Source of the DNA: Acanthaster planci
Taxonomy: Eukaryota > Echinodermata > Asteroidea > Valvatida > Acanthasteridae
Assembly (NCBI RefSeq): GCF_001949145.1
Contig: NW_019091430.1
Span: forward strand, 77,348-95,487
DNA length: 18,140 bases
Direction: 5' to 3'
Numbering within the stretch: position 1 is the stretch's first letter; each line of letters starts with the position of its first letter. A model generated the notes under the pieces. It had not been told where the DNA came from and made no database searches. It saw nothing but the letters and a program-made list of their open reading frames with translations. The translations under genes and the position numbers were made by a program. Positions 12,301 to 18,140 of the stretch are shown here, in pieces.

Positions 12301-13612
12301 AAAATGTTATCAAGGTAAGCCTCCTGGTGACACAAAGACAAAAACAGAATCCAATACAATTCTTGCAAGAAATACAAGAAAAATAAAAACATTGGCTGGA
12401 TACCTACAGTGAAATTTAACAATGGAGACACTTGAGATACATTATTCGTGCATCGTAATGCTTGGTTAAAGCTAAAGTTCATTCCACAAATTGTACACAT
12501 GGGTTTCAGCATTACATGTACTTTTTGTGGTGTTTGAAAATGGTCAAAACGTTGTTATCTTTTCAATGCATTTTGCATTAACAGACTAAGCTCCAACACT
12601 GCTTTCGAGGATCTTATCAATCGCAACACTGTTCACAGATTTTAATGCCTATGGAACTTCAACATCCCCAACCTACCCTTGGTTCCAGGAATGGAGGAAC
12701 AATAATATCCGGAGTGTGAAATGGTTCCATGAAGACAGAGTTCCATGAACGCTCACCAACTGATATTCTGATTGAACAAACATCATAAGGACCATCTGTA
12801 AATTCAAACACTCTTAAAACAAACTTACACAAACTGAAATGGCAAAAATTAAACCTAAGTTAGAATGGCAGTTGCCATTTTCATTTGGAGGTGATAAATT
12901 GGACAGTGGACATGACTTTATACTGGACTGTTCCATTGTATTTCAATGATATTAAACATATATACATGAAAGCTAGGCTCCATCAGCTGTTAAGACAACT
13001 TACCCCTCATATGTTGTGAACTTAACCACTGTCTCTCCAGATGGACTATTCCACACTGCCCAGAGGGTGCTCAGGGTCAGGCCAAAATCTACCAGGGTGT
13101 TCTGTTGGTCATCGTTGAGGAGTGCCACCTGAATGAGTTTATACTGTCCATCCCGAAGAACTGGCTGTAGTATCAGAAACTATGCATTCGCAAACAAGAC
13201 AGTGCCTTGTGTGAAACCAAGCAATGGGTGTGCCCTGAAAATCCTTTACAGGACCGTCCCCTAAAGGGTAAGCCCAAAACAAGACAAAATATGACCAAAC
13301 TGTGCTCATAATGGCTAAGAATCTGTAGGTTGAAGGCTATAACCGGCCATATTGTGTCCACCAAAGATGGTTGAAGGTACCACAATGTTTCACATTATAC
13401 TGTCCCAAGTGCCGTACATGTAAATCCTGCATTATATTGCTTTACTGTACCTGGCTTTGTGTAGTAAAGCTCAAATAGAATCCAAGGACCAGTGTTCTTT
13501 GGTCACTACCAAGGGCAGTCCGGATTTCATGCCTGGTGACTGATTGGTCAGTAAGACCAGAAGAGGTTGGAATGTAGTCCACAAGATCAACGGTCAATAC
13601 ACATGATTGACT
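254..13612 (-). CDS. NUP160: NUP160, nuclear pore Y-complex subunit (partial gene, 16 exons)
   Basis: Minus-strand gene for nucleoporin Nup160, a scaffold subunit of the Nup107-160 Y complex that builds the rings of the nuclear pore and supports mRNA export. Sixteen exons were placed by GT-AG borders, matching phases and co-linear similarity to vertebrate Nup160 as I remember it. Joined in transcription order they are 13451-13612, 13004-13179, 12677-12767, 12255-12323, 11912-12121, 10992-11057, 10435-10543, 8756-8912, 6323-6483, 5627-5790, 4722-4855, 4331-4579, 2537-2606, 1472-1690, 882-977 and 254-348. They encode about 742 codons with no internal stop. The first exons cover the later part of the N-terminal beta-propeller; the rest cover the alpha-helical solenoid. 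Exons for the first few hundred residues and for the C-terminal part are outside the window. No promoter or poly(A) site of this gene is visible. Confidence 0.93.
349..881. other. NUP160 intron
   Basis: AT-rich intron with a T-run near 531-541. Open frames on both strands here have no recognisable domains and overlap splice signals. Nothing else seen. Confidence 0.85.
882..977 (-). CDS. NUP160: NUP160 exon, solenoid
   Basis: 96 nt, 32 codons, phase 0 to 0. It encodes VIRLLEQFGLPDLVISLA followed by an acidic DDDDP. It corresponds to the vertebrate 'VLRLLDVIGLPELVIQLA' helix pair. The acceptor is CTGCAG and the donor GTAAGT. The acidic run is encoded by a short GAT repeat, so its length may vary between alleles. 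Confidence 0.93.
978..1471. other. NUP160 intron
   Basis: Intron without recognisable genes or repeats. Confidence 0.85.
1472..1690 (-). CDS. NUP160: NUP160 exon, solenoid
   Basis: 219 nt, 73 codons, phase 0 to 0, starting EYIRLLNPWCDWN and ending LDILYYLK. It matches the Nup160 region beginning 'DYIQLLHPWCQVN', which includes the 'ALACF' repeat-like helix. The acceptor is GGTCTAG and the donor GTAAGC. This is the second-longest exon found and carries tetratricopeptide-like helical spacing, as expected in the solenoid. Confidence 0.94.
1691..2536. other. NUP160 intron
   Basis: Intron without recognisable genes or repeats. Two short overlapping open frames around 2072-2435 look like chance. 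Confidence 0.8.
2537..2606 (-). CDS. NUP160: NUP160 short exon, solenoid
   Basis: 70 nt: one nucleotide completes the previous codon, then 23 codons follow, with phase 0 out. It encodes WPISGSFLFPEFLMGK and then CQYTQLQ, aligning with vertebrate 'WPSNPGCLFLECLMGN' and 'CQYVQLQ'. The acceptor CTTCTCCAG was chosen over a closer CTTTCCAG because only the former restores the conserved WP and fits the phase of the exon at 4331-4579. The donor is GTTAGT. Confidence 0.88.
2607..4330. other. NUP160 intron with a small inserted repeat
   Basis: 1.7-kb intron. It contains the CCGAACC-rich segment described separately. The rest (2607-2940 and 3378-4330) shows no recognisable coding or repeat structure. 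Confidence 0.8.
2941..3377. repeat. CCGAACC-rich degenerate repeat, possible small non-autonomous element
   Basis: The motif CCGAACC or GAACCGAACC recurs at 2954-2960, 2991-3000, 3292-3298, 3325-3331 and 3341-3347. The segment is bounded by the short inverted pair TGCTGCA (2941-2947) and TGCAGCA (3371-3377). A perfect 12-bp inverted repeat (2986-2997 with 3008-3019), extendable inward with one bulge, would form a strong hairpin. No target-site duplication or family name could be assigned, so the outer edges are tentative. Confidence 0.45.
4331..4579 (-). CDS. NUP160: NUP160 exon, solenoid (longest in window)
   Basis: 249 nt. One nucleotide completes a Leu codon, then EANLRQFAALEISDSTAG and onward to LTALAQMV. 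It matches vertebrate Nup160 from 'ESNLQHLSVLELTDSG' to the helix before 'LLWP'. The donor is the non-consensus GTATCC. A GT two bases earlier gives the wrong phase for the next exon. The acceptor is TATCACAG. Confidence 0.9.
4722..4855 (-). CDS. NUP160: NUP160 exon, solenoid
   Basis: 134 nt, phase 0 in, two nucleotides of a Leu codon out. It encodes ASLSSEALDDLESD, then CLLAYYSLFWVGNCVAS and TVPANS. It matches the Nup160 stretch 'LLLSYYLIKWGSECLATDVP', with equal length back to the conserved LGD of the preceding exon. The acceptor is ATTTTAG and the donor a consensus GTAAGT. Confidence 0.92.
4856..5626. other. NUP160 intron with inverted repeat
   Basis: Intron carrying the TTAGGG-like inverted repeat at 4956-5027. 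Otherwise no recognisable feature. Confidence 0.8.
4956..5027. repeat. 72-bp inverted repeat with TTAGGG-like arms
   Basis: The perfect 12-nt arms ATTAACCCTAAC (4956-4967) and GTTAGGGTTAAT (5016-5027) enclose 48 nt. The arms contain the vertebrate-type telomere hexamer in opposite orientations, but only one copy each, so this is not a telomeric array. It may be a very small foldback element. Confidence 0.55.
5627..5790 (-). CDS. NUP160: NUP160 exon with tandem acceptors, solenoid
   Basis: Encodes SSRQLFASSQG, then FTRYQLLRDLLILECAMVKL and GDQ. It matches vertebrate 'STRFLICRDLLILQQLLMRLGD'. The donor is GTGAGC, phase 0. Three acceptors all fit the incoming phase: AACAG (exon edge 5790), the overlapping CAG of a NAGNAG pair (5787) and TGTAG (5772). 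The outer edge is given because it best matches the family's spacing between the preceding EKG-like segment and the LTQL-like segment, and because it is the first AG met by scanning. Start uncertainty is at most 6 residues. Confidence 0.85.
5791..6322. other. NUP160 intron
   Basis: Intron without recognisable genes or repeats. Confidence 0.8.
6323..6483 (-). CDS. NUP160: NUP160 exon, solenoid
   Basis: 161 nt: one nucleotide completes a Gly codon, then ESMDSTQVPSISFVQQLTSQ, LQSLQDPVRAVLTLLNAMDL and on to MMEEG, ending with one nucleotide of the next codon. It corresponds to the Nup160 segment 'ICSKLQEIRNPIHAIGLLIREMD'. The acceptor is CTTCACAG and the donor GTAAGA. The exon could be mistaken for part of a longer open frame, because the ORF runs on into the intron on both sides. 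Confidence 0.9.
6825..6871 (+). repeat. Left arm of facing inverted repeat
   Basis: The 19 bases at 6841-6859 (TGACCATTTAGATCCGGTA) are the exact reverse complement of 8573-8591. Similarity continues on both sides with a few mismatches, for example GGAAAGGGCCC against GGGAAGGACCC. This fits either the ends of a non-autonomous element of about 1.8 kb or two opposed copies of one dispersed repeat. Confidence 0.5.
8561..8610 (-). repeat. Right arm of facing inverted repeat
   Basis: Reverse complement of the arm at 6825-6871, with an exact 19-nt core at 8573-8591. Two more TACCGG motifs lie just to its left (8541-8546 and 8554-8559). Confidence 0.5.
8756..8912 (-). CDS. NUP160: NUP160 exon with alternative acceptor
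   Basis: 157 nt, encoding EKTLCRDLITLRNCVKMISQ, then an SFEHDVYQLEKPDLIAQQIA segment and GDLLG. It matches the vertebrate stretch running from 'RDVICLIKCLRLIEES' to 'PEKAAEQILEDM'. The donor is GTAAAT. The acceptor used here is CCAACAG. A second acceptor, TTCTTAG, would extend the exon to 8936, adding 8 in-frame residues. The shorter form is closer to the family's length. Confidence 0.87.
8937..10434. other. Long NUP160 intron
   Basis: 1.5-kb intron holding a 15-nt tandem repeat (9337-9381) and a short ATC run (about 9886-9900). Overlapping open frames at 9552-9867 on the plus strand and 9916-10299 on the minus strand have no recognisable domain or gene context and are treated as chance. Confidence 0.75.
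9337..9381. repeat. 15-nt tandem repeat, three units
   Basis: Three adjacent 15-nt units: CAGTGCGGGGGTTCT, CAGTGCCGGGGTTCC and CAGTACCGGAGACCT. The first two differ at two positions; the third is more diverged. This is a small GC-rich minisatellite inside an intron. Confidence 0.7.
10435..10543 (-). CDS. NUP160: NUP160 exon, end of propeller region
   Basis: 109 nt, phase 0 in, one nucleotide out. It encodes NLLSLLRPCDAVEHLYLAPP and then RGVSTQDFEAVPFVIT. It matches 'YLSFLIPSSLVDHLYLLP' of vertebrate Nup160, a conserved linker between propeller and helical parts. The acceptor is CTTTCAG and the donor GTACAA. Confidence 0.9.
10544..10991. other. NUP160 intron
   Basis: Intron with no recognisable gene or repeat. 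Confidence 0.85.
10992..11057 (-). CDS. NUP160: NUP160 short exon
   Basis: 66 nt, 22 codons, phase 0 to 0, encoding VASKPHGIMLDPNTGMVCLL and KK. It matches 'LALHLNPHTNMVCLLKKG'. The acceptor GTTGCAG and donor GTCAGC flank it. It would be missed by ORF scanning, because a longer overlapping open frame covers it. Confidence 0.9.
11058..11911. other. NUP160 intron
   Basis: Intron. The only structure noted is a small perfect 7-bp stem with a 4-nt loop, TTTCCGT-CATC-ACGGAAA, at about 11459-11476. The open frame at 11434-11844 (minus) shows no domain. Confidence 0.8.
11912..12121 (-). CDS. NUP160: NUP160 exon
   Basis: 210 nt, 70 codons, phase 0 to 0. It begins IYSRSSGGAYTPLTDP and ends with SQEEYREVVEQSWSRFYTCC and VQYHE. 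It matches the highly conserved 'FSQEEFRNLQQEFWCKFYACCLQYQE' region. The acceptor is TGCCCAG and the donor GTCAGG. The double cysteine after the aromatic FY is a useful family signature. Confidence 0.95.
12255..12323 (-). CDS. NUP160: NUP160 short exon
   Basis: 69 nt, 23 codons, phase 0 to 0, encoding EAYLDNIFHPGKFSLQSVSR and ALN. It matches vertebrate 'EMYLQSLFTPGQFTNEALCKAL'. The acceptor is GTCACCAG and the donor GTAAGC. Confidence 0.93.
12324..12676. other. NUP160 intron
   Basis: Intron with no recognisable gene or repeat. Confidence 0.85.
12677..12767 (-). CDS. NUP160: NUP160 exon, beta-propeller part
   Basis: 91 nt. One nucleotide completes a Gly codon, then ISVGERSWNSVFMEPFHTPD and IIVPPFLEPR. 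It aligns with 'VAGQWNPVFMQPLPEEEIVI'. The acceptor TTCAATCAG is preferred over an internal ATATCAG by phase. The donor is GTAGGT. Confidence 0.9.
13004..13179 (-). CDS. NUP160: NUP160 exon, beta-propeller part
   Basis: 176 nt, phase 0 in, two nucleotides of a Gly codon out. It encodes FLILQPVLRDGQYKLIQVAL, then TLVDFGLTLSTLWAVW and GETVVKFTTYE. It matches the Nup160 blade with 'LIDFALTSTDIWALW' and 'TVVKYINFE'. The acceptor TGCATAG was chosen over an internal ACTACAG because the extra FLILQ aligns with conserved 'FCIFQ'. The donor is GTAAGT. Confidence 0.9.
13451..13612 (-). CDS. NUP160: NUP160 exon (most 5' in window), beta-propeller part
   Basis: 162 nt, 54 codons, phase 0 to 0, encoding SQSCVLTVDLVDYIPTSSGL, then TLVLGFYLSFTTQSQ. 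It aligns with vertebrate 'DQMCLMVADMLEYVPV' and 'GLYLGIYMHAP'. The acceptor is CTTTTCAG and the donor GTACAG. No further upstream exon is recognisable in the 4.5 kb to the window end, so the next intron is long or the missing exons are misplaced. Confidence 0.9.
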
Positions 13613-14835
13613 CTGAAAAGAATACAGCATGAGATAAAAATGAGGACTCTCAGCTGAGAACACTGCAGTCAAAAACAAAAATGAAAAGTGTTGTAATTTT
13701 GTACAAAGTAAAGTTAACGGGCCTTTGACAATGAGGCCATGTCCGAAACGGGCTTCCAGAGCTACGGCTAGGTCTATTATTTGCGCGTCTCCATGCATTT
13801 CCAATGGAGCGAAGACCTAGACCTAGCTCTAGACAAGAGATTCAGATGCAGCCTACATGTAAGCCTTTTGCCAGTTAACTTTGACCCAAGTCTGGTAAAC
13901 TGAGTTCTTAAAATTCACACAAACATAACTTAAATTCTCCATACTAATAGTCTGTGGGCTAGTGGTGGCCCATATTCATTTTGGGGTACATTCTTTGAAA
14001 CTCTCAGGATCACATACGTATACCTCAAGGAGTTCAAAACTACTCGCCATTTTTCTCCTGATCCTTCTATGGGCGGGGCTCGGACTTTAAATGTGGGGGA
14101 CTTCATATGTAAAATAATTAGCAGGATAATTAAACTGTCATTTTTCATATTTTGAGGGGACACTCTGGGCTATATAAAAACAGTTTAAAAGTCCAAGATT
14201 TTGCCTTTTGGGGGGTGGGGCCACATTGATATAAATGGGGGCAGATGCCATTCGTGGAAAATCAGGGTGAAATGGGCAATCTTGGTGTCTTTACTTCTTT
14301 TATTGCCATCCAGTACAGTGAACTGCATGTACAAAACATATTTGGATTACATATCTGTTTTGTTTGTTCCCCCTTTTGGGGTGTGTCACACTTTTTCATG
14401 AGAAAGGGGAGCACTGTATTAAGCTTAGGGCAGCCCATATGGGCATGACCTATGGTGAAAGGCTTCAGATAGCAACAAAACAAAATGACTTAAATGTCTT
14501 TTTTCCACAGGTCAAGATCAAATAAGCTTAAACCAGATTCGACATCTTTATTCATTAGCCTAATTCTTTGGCATAACGTAGGCTATACATGTACCGATAT
14601 ACACTGCATACTAGTTGGTCATTCCTTAAGCTTACCGCTTCAGAGATGAGAAAAAACAGGCAGATCCTTCCAAAACAGATTACGTTAATTACACTATGTG
14701 CGAGTTTATGTATTTGGATTTGTACAGTATGCCATTTGTATCTGAGGAGGCAGACTCAGATGTTGTCACATGTGACACTTGTCTTGAAGTCTTACATTCC
14801 TGTATGGTAGTCTGTGAGATTATTACACACTTCTC
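13613..14835. other. Non-coding stretch upstream of the last visible NUP160 exon
   Basis: Probably the start of a very long NUP160 intron. It contains the foldback at 13758-13830. No Nup160 propeller exon or other coding exon was recognised on either strand. Confidence 0.65.
13758..13830. repeat. Foldback / MITE-like inverted repeat
   Basis: The 18-nt arms AGAGCTACGGCTAGGTCT (13758-13775) and AGACCTAGACCTAGCTCT (13813-13830) are inverted complements at 16 of 18 positions. The 37-nt loop contains a second small inverted pair, CTCCAT and ATGGAG. This architecture is typical of miniature inverted-repeat elements. No target-site duplication was identified. Confidence 0.55.
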
Positions 14836-15957
14836 GCTCTTCAGTTTCCATGGTAACTGAGACTTCTGTGTACAAGCATGTAATCAAACTTCAAAACTGT
14901 GTCAAAGAGCACAGCCACGGGCCTATCCAATGATATCTACAGCCATGGTTTTCATCAACATATACAACACAAAGCAAGGAAACAGTCGGCTAAAATGTAC
15001 TTCCAATCACTGAATCAGTGTCACGACTGTCGATGTACATATACATACGCATCATGCATGTGTGTACACCTGTACATGTACATGCACAAGAATGCAAAGT
15101 ATTCAGACTACGGGTCTACAGGATCTTTGCATAGGCCTACTAATTTTTCACAGAACCAGTGACAACTGTTGATATAATTTCACATTTTGAACACGCTATC
15201 TAATCAACAGGATGGATAAAAACACAGTCGGAATGGGTTTTACTTTTTTTCGTGAATGATCAAAATGCAGAGAGCTGGTCTGGTATCATGTATACTGCTG
15301 TGTTGTACAAACACAAAACGAAACGACAACATTGAGACTCACACTATTGAGCCAAGTTTACGCTATCGGATCAAAATATTTCGAATCAAACAAGCTAAAA
15401 AACACCCACTTACCCCCTTTAGTAACACTTGACTCATGTCATGTTCGATGACTGGATTTGTATTCACAGAGGATTTTTACAAAGACGGGAAAATAAAGAT
15501 TGTTTCCTTGTGACAAGTGGCAGCGAATTTCTTCACAATAAACACAGCGATCTGCGTAGGCAGTGTTCACCATGCACCGTACAGTCATGTGTTTACATCA
15601 CGTATCGCATGCCAGCAGTACGCTTGCACTGATCAACTGACATACACTGGTTGTGCCCGCATCCCACTGATGCCGTAAGTGGACCATTTGCACTACAGTC
15701 CCAATTGCGATTTTTTAAATACAGTCTGAATGGGAAGAATTCCCAATTAGTAGGTAGACTTCAATTGGGTTATTGACAGTGATTTATTGCGTCATCTGCA
15801 TTGCGGCTTGATAAAAATCATCTTAAAAAACACTTTTCCAGGAGGAGAATAAAATGCCATCAAATTGATTTGAATTCTTTTCGGTTTCAGGGAAAAAAAT
15901 GGAAAGAAAAAAGAAGAAAAAAAATGACATCAACCGGATTTGAATTCTTTTGGGGGG
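14836..15957. repeat. 1.1-kb direct repeat, copy 1
   Basis: Repeated at 17024-18140 with a starting offset of 2,188 bp, in the same orientation and about 95 % identical by eye. Differences are mostly substitutions. Copy 2 also has a 13-bp insertion (about 17160-17172), and copy 1 has extra bases near 15391-15420. Read on the minus strand, the repeat ends at its left edge with an ATG (14851) and four further codons (METEE) that also start the reading region beside copy 2. Beyond that point copy 1 diverges and soon stops. The right edge is at the undetermined base 15958. Confidence 0.9.
15851..15953. repeat. Internal 70-bp tandem duplication in repeat copy 1
   Basis: The segment AAAATGCCATCAA..GATTTGAATTCTTTT at 15851-15881 recurs at 15921-15951, 70 bp later, with four mismatches in 31 positions. 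The two are separated by an A/G-rich tract. The same arrangement is present in copy 2 (18038 and 18110, 72 bp apart), so it predates the larger duplication. Confidence 0.75.
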
Positions 15958-15958
15958 N

Positions 15959-16096
15959 CGGTCAGAAGTTCAACAGGAATACCAGTCACCCGAACCATCC
16001 AGAGATCCACTGAAGCTCCAGAGCTTCTCATTTTTTACATTTGATATAACACGTCTGATTAATCTTTGCACATTTGAAGACTGAATTCAGATCAGA
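15959..16096. other. Short unique stretch between repeat copy 1 and gene remnant
   Basis: No coding or repeat structure recognised. It begins right after the undetermined base at 15958 and follows the 3' end of the minus-strand remnant. Confidence 0.6.
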
Positions 16097-17039
16097 TCAT
16101 TCGTCTTGAGCATTATCAACTGCCTCTCGTCCTGCTTGTTTAGGGCGCAGTACACCCGGCATGTTACCCTTGTCGTTGTGATACCACAATGGTTGGTACA
16201 TATTCTGATATTTTAGCAATTAATACTCTGCGTGTTATTGTTGAATTCAATATACTGTGTGCTTCCAGTGTTTGTTTGTACAAGTTCTCAGCCTGAACTG
16301 TGGTTATGTATTCCCCAGAATCAATCTGCTCTTGCACATTATCAAAAAACTCAATCTCTGAAATGACCAGGCTTGTGTCTACACATGTCTGACTTGCATA
16401 TCTTTTAGGATCCTGCACAAATTTACGCCATGCTCCAATCTTGCAAGTGTTGTGGTACACTACATCCCTTGACAGCAGGTCCCCATCTGGTATTGCGTCT
16501 GCAAGCCGTACCTTCAAGGAGTCATTATCACTGCTTCCTAAATCTCTTTAATTGCATTTCCACAACTTGCGCTTTGGCACACATGCTTCTTTTCATTATA
16601 ATTAGAGCTATCTGTTCCCTGACAGAAGAAACACTCCGGATGATTAAATTGTTCAATCCCTGATCTAGTGACTTTTCCAGTATTTGTGCATGTAGTAGGT
16701 GAAGATGGACAACCTTTTTTCTTGGCCTGGGGGTCACTTCTTTCTGTCTCTTTCAGTTTTTACAACTTGAAGTTACATCACTGTAGCAGTACGTTCCTGT
16801 GCCCATTTTGCATCTTTCTCTGCAAGATCCTGATGTGTCAATCCCCACAGTCTTTTTGCAATATTAATGAAGTCAGGATTACAAAATTCAGCCCTCAAAT
16901 TAACATTTTGCAAAAATGTTTCATGTGAGGACAACAGTTTGGGAGTTGACAATTTTTCATCTTTGTCTTCCTTCTGACATTTTATGCACATACTGAAGTC
17001 TGTTGTTTTGATTTTGGCAACAGGCTCTTCCGTTTCCAT
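16097..17039 (-). pseudogene. Frameshifted cysteine-rich, repeat-associated gene remnant
   Basis: Minus-strand reading region starting at ATG 17039 (METEEPVAKIKT). In order it shows a CIKCQK module; SSHETFLQNV; DLAEKDAKWAQ; after a shift, CYSDVTSSCKN; after another, HPECFFCQ and HVCQSASC; then LKVRLADAIPDGDLLSRDVV, YHNTCKIGAWRKFVQ and IEFFDNVQEQIDSGEY; and after a last shift MPGVLRPKQAGREA, ending at 16097. At least four frame changes without splice signals and one stop (about 16761) interrupt it. The paired CxxC modules, the D-x-V-YHxxC motif and the EFF...QIDSGEY helix resemble a family of repeat-associated proteins expanded in fish, amphioxus and cnidarians. I cannot name it, and its function is unknown. 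The repeat copy lies immediately upstream. Sequencing errors could explain some but hardly all of the breaks. Confidence 0.6.
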
Positions 17040-18140
17040 GGTAACTGAGACTTCTGTGTACAAGCATGTAATAAAACTTCAAAAATGTGTCAAAGAGCAC
17101 AGCCAATGGGTCTTCTCCAATGATCTCTACAGCCAAGGTTTTCATTAACATATACAACACATCACAGAGCAACAAAGCAAGGAAACAGTAGGCTAAAATG
17201 TACTTCCAATCACTGAATCAGTGTCACGACTGTCGAAGTACATATACATACGCATCATGCATGTGTGTACACCTGCACATATACATGCACAAGAATGCGA
17301 AGTATCTAGACTAAGGGTCTACAGGATCTTTGCATATGCCTACTAATTTTTCACAGAACCAGTGACAACTGTTGATATAATTTCACATTTTGAACACGCT
17401 ATCTTGTCAACAGGATGGATAAAAACACAGTCGGAATGGGTTTTACTTTTTTTCGTGAATGATCAAAATGCAGAGAGCTGGTCTGGTATCATGTATACTG
17501 CTGTGTTGTACAAACAAAAAACGAAACGTAAACATTGAGACTCACACTATTGAGCCAAGTTTACGCTATCGGATAAAAATATTTCGAATCAAACAAATCA
17601 AACGTTTAGTAACACTTGACTCGTGTCATGTTCGATGACTGGTTTTGTACTCACAGAGGATTTTTGCAAAAATGGGAAAATAAAGATTGTTTCCTTGTGA
17701 CAAGTGGCAGCGAATTTCTTCACAATAAACACAGCGATGTTCGTAGGCAGTGTTCACCATGCACCGTACAGCCATGTGTTTACATCATGTATCGCATGCC
17801 AGCAGTACGCTTGCACTGATCAACTGACATACAATGGTTGCGCGCGCATCCCACTGATGCCATAAGTGGACCATTTGCACTACAGTCCCAATTGCGATTT
17901 TTTAAATACAGTCTTAATGGGAAGAATTCCCAATTAGTAGGTAGACTTCAATTGGGTTATTGACAGTGATTTATTGCGTCATCTGCATTGCGGCTTGATA
18001 AAAATCATCTTAAAAAACACTTCTCCAGGAGGAGAATAAAATGCCATCAAATGGATTTGAATTCTTTTCGGTTTCAGGAATAAAAAAATGGAAAGAAAAA
18101 AAGACAAAAAAAATGGCATCAACCGGAATTCTTTTGGGTT
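17024..18140. repeat. 1.1-kb direct repeat, copy 2 (runs to window end)
   Basis: Second copy of 14836-15957. Its left edge lies inside the start of the minus-strand gene remnant, five codons after ATG 17039. It would therefore supply that gene's upstream region. The copy reaches the end of the window, so its true right edge is not seen. Confidence 0.9.

Noticed and set aside
14760-14838. Continuation of the METEE reading frame from repeat copy 1 to the left
   Set aside because: The frame stops after about 19 codons and shows no similarity to the gene beside copy 2; another frame is open for about 47 codons but has no clear module.
15429-15632. 67-residue plus-strand open frame present in both repeat copies (also 17616-17819)
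   Set aside because: About eight of ten base differences between copies change the amino acid, the start would be TTG, and no domain is seen. Preservation reflects recent duplication, not coding constraint.
15801-16013. Lysine-rich plus-strand open frame across the undetermined base
   Set aside because: Product of the A/G-rich tract and the 70-bp tandem duplication; includes the unknown base and has no family match.
14836-18140. Interpretation as an LTR retrotransposon
   Set aside because: The repeats end within a coding start, the interior is only about 1 kb, and no integrase, reverse transcriptase, primer-binding site or polypurine tract is recognisable.

Overview
This window looks like intron-rich animal nuclear DNA, AT-rich between genes, most plausibly from a marine invertebrate. 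A deuterostome such as amphioxus, a hemichordate or an echinoderm is my best guess, but the sequence does not fix the species. There is no operon structure, no Shine-Dalgarno-led ORF series, and no recognisable tRNA, rRNA or CRISPR.

The left three quarters (254-13612) is the middle part of one minus-strand gene, NUP160. It encodes the large beta-propeller/alpha-solenoid subunit of the Nup107-160 (Y) complex of the nuclear pore. I could place 16 consecutive exons. All have GT-AG borders and compatible phases, and they join into about 742 codons without a stop, roughly half of a protein usually near 1,400 residues. The N-terminal coding exons lie beyond base 18140 and the C-terminal ones before base 1. 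Two exons have several in-frame acceptors (one a NAGNAG pair), so isoforms that differ slightly are possible.

The introns hold small non-coding repeats. These are a CCGAACC-rich segment with a strong hairpin (2941-3377), a 72-bp inverted repeat with TTAGGG-like ends (4956-5027), a pair of facing inverted repeats (6825-6871 and 8561-8610), a 15-nt tandem repeat (9337-9381) and a foldback resembling a miniature element (13758-13830).

The right quarter (14836-18140), upstream of the last NUP160 exon seen and probably inside a very long intron, holds a 1.1-kb direct repeat. Its copies are about 95 % identical by eye and 2,188 bp apart. Between them lies a frameshifted, cysteine-rich minus-strand reading region (16097-17039) resembling a repeat-associated metazoan gene family that I cannot name. 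Each copy carries the upstream flank and first five codons of that gene; only the right-hand copy continues into the body. A single undetermined base (15958) sits where the left copy ends, so an assembly or haplotype artefact must be considered.

I found no convincing new molecular system. The repeat-flanked gene remnant is the most unusual item.
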